Shown one piece after another: positions 63,902-64,000 of a stretch of DNA of 64,000 bases (positions are counted from its first letter, which is position 1; each line of letters starts with the position of its first letter). Source of the stretch: Anabaena sphaerica FACHB-251 (lineage in GTDB: Bacteria > Cyanobacteriota > Cyanobacteriia > Cyanobacteriales > Nostocaceae); assembly GCF_014696825.1 (NCBI RefSeq), contig NZ_JACJQU010000006.1:88542-152541 (forward strand). The letters are read 5' to 3'. The notes beneath the pieces were generated by a model. It saw nothing but the letters and a program-made list of their open reading frames with translations, did not search any database and was not told the origin of the DNA. Position numbers and translations under genes: made by a program.

Positions 63902-64000
63902 CTAATCTGCTATTTTTTGCAATTCAGGGCGTTCTTCTGGCAAAATAGCCCCTTCTACTGGGCAAACTTGTAAACAGATGCCACAGTCAATACAGGTAGC
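63902..64000 (-). CDS. 4Fe-4S ferredoxin, C-terminal part (partial)
   Basis: The last 32 residues before a TAG (63902-63904): ATCIDCGICLQVCPVEGAIL, then PEERPELQKIAD. The CxxCxxCxxxCP pattern is a complete 4Fe-4S site of a bacterial-type (PsaC/FdxB-like) ferredoxin. The gene runs off the right edge, so the other cluster and the start are not seen. Confidence 0.85.
   Translation of the reverse strand, partial: ATCIDCGICLQVCPVEGAILPEERPELQKIAD

Noticed and set aside
1-64000. tRNA or rRNA genes and prophage
   Set aside because: I saw no cloverleaf with conserved T-arm apart from tmRNA, no rRNA segments and no phage structural genes, though a manual scan can miss tRNAs.

Overview
The window reads as chromosome of a filamentous, probably heterocyst-forming cyanobacterium (Nostocales). 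This rests on abundant HIP1 octamers (GCGATCGC), heptamer tandem repeats (STRR type) between genes, a flv1/flv3 flavodiiron pair, a one-piece tmRNA whose tag ends ALVAA, many cyanobacteria-restricted families (DUF1816, TIGR03792, TIGR02587/TIGR02588, CAAD-free small membrane proteins) and AT-rich, loosely packed genes. I cannot name the species.

Layout. 0-6.7 kb: an exported Gly/Ser repeat protein, a PlsC-like acyltransferase, a Rieske protein, a DCC oxidoreductase, small hypotheticals and a rhomboid protease. 7-16.2 kb: Uma2 nuclease, ACP phosphodiesterase-like protein, a three-gene GTPase operon (large dynamin-like GTPase, small GTPase with a DYPGE switch, tail-anchored partner), then a MEKHLA protein, a kinase-FGE fusion and a TPR protein. 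16.2-21 kb: a broken SMC-like ATPase, uvrB, a small protein made of exact 19-residue GxRPI repeats, CsbD and a lipoprotein. 21-25 kb: a diguanylate cyclase, a receiver with Glu at the phosphorylation site, and a decayed NACHT gene. 25-31 kb: small cyanobacterial proteins, a TIGR02587/TIGR02588 pair, rpe and a subtilase-like protein.

31-42 kb: flv1/flv3 (O2 photoreduction), a 966-residue NACHT-HEAT protein, ssrA (tmRNA), a heptamer array and a NYN ribonuclease-like protein with two LOTUS-like C-terminal repeats. 42-46 kb: VOC and DUF1838 proteins, then an orphan CRISPR array of eight full repeats plus one truncated repeat, with no cas genes in view. 46-57 kb: a cluster of receiver/histidine-kinase proteins with clear signs of shuffling: a REC-GGDEF-partial EAL-HATPase chimera whose last 143 residues match a neighbouring kinase, a receiver with a kinase-like helix lacking His, two kinase fragments and an IS607-type serine recombinase between them. 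57.8-64 kb: housekeeping genes recA, moeB and an M67 peptidase, a beta carbonic anhydrase, a livF-like ABC ATPase and the end of a 4Fe-4S ferredoxin.

The intergenic DNA is rich in small dispersed repeats. I see three copies of a ~165-bp MITE-like element (AGAGGTTG... ends, TA flanks), four copies of a second (AGGACTTACGCAA ends), three GACGTTCC-type palindromes, several GTCGGGGATC palindromes and multiple heptamer tracts. The best candidates for less-described biology are the GTPase operon, the chimeric signalling protein, the GxRPI repeat protein and a possible small RNA at 46.25-46.45 kb. All functional statements come from reading translated sequence and remembered family motifs; no search was run.
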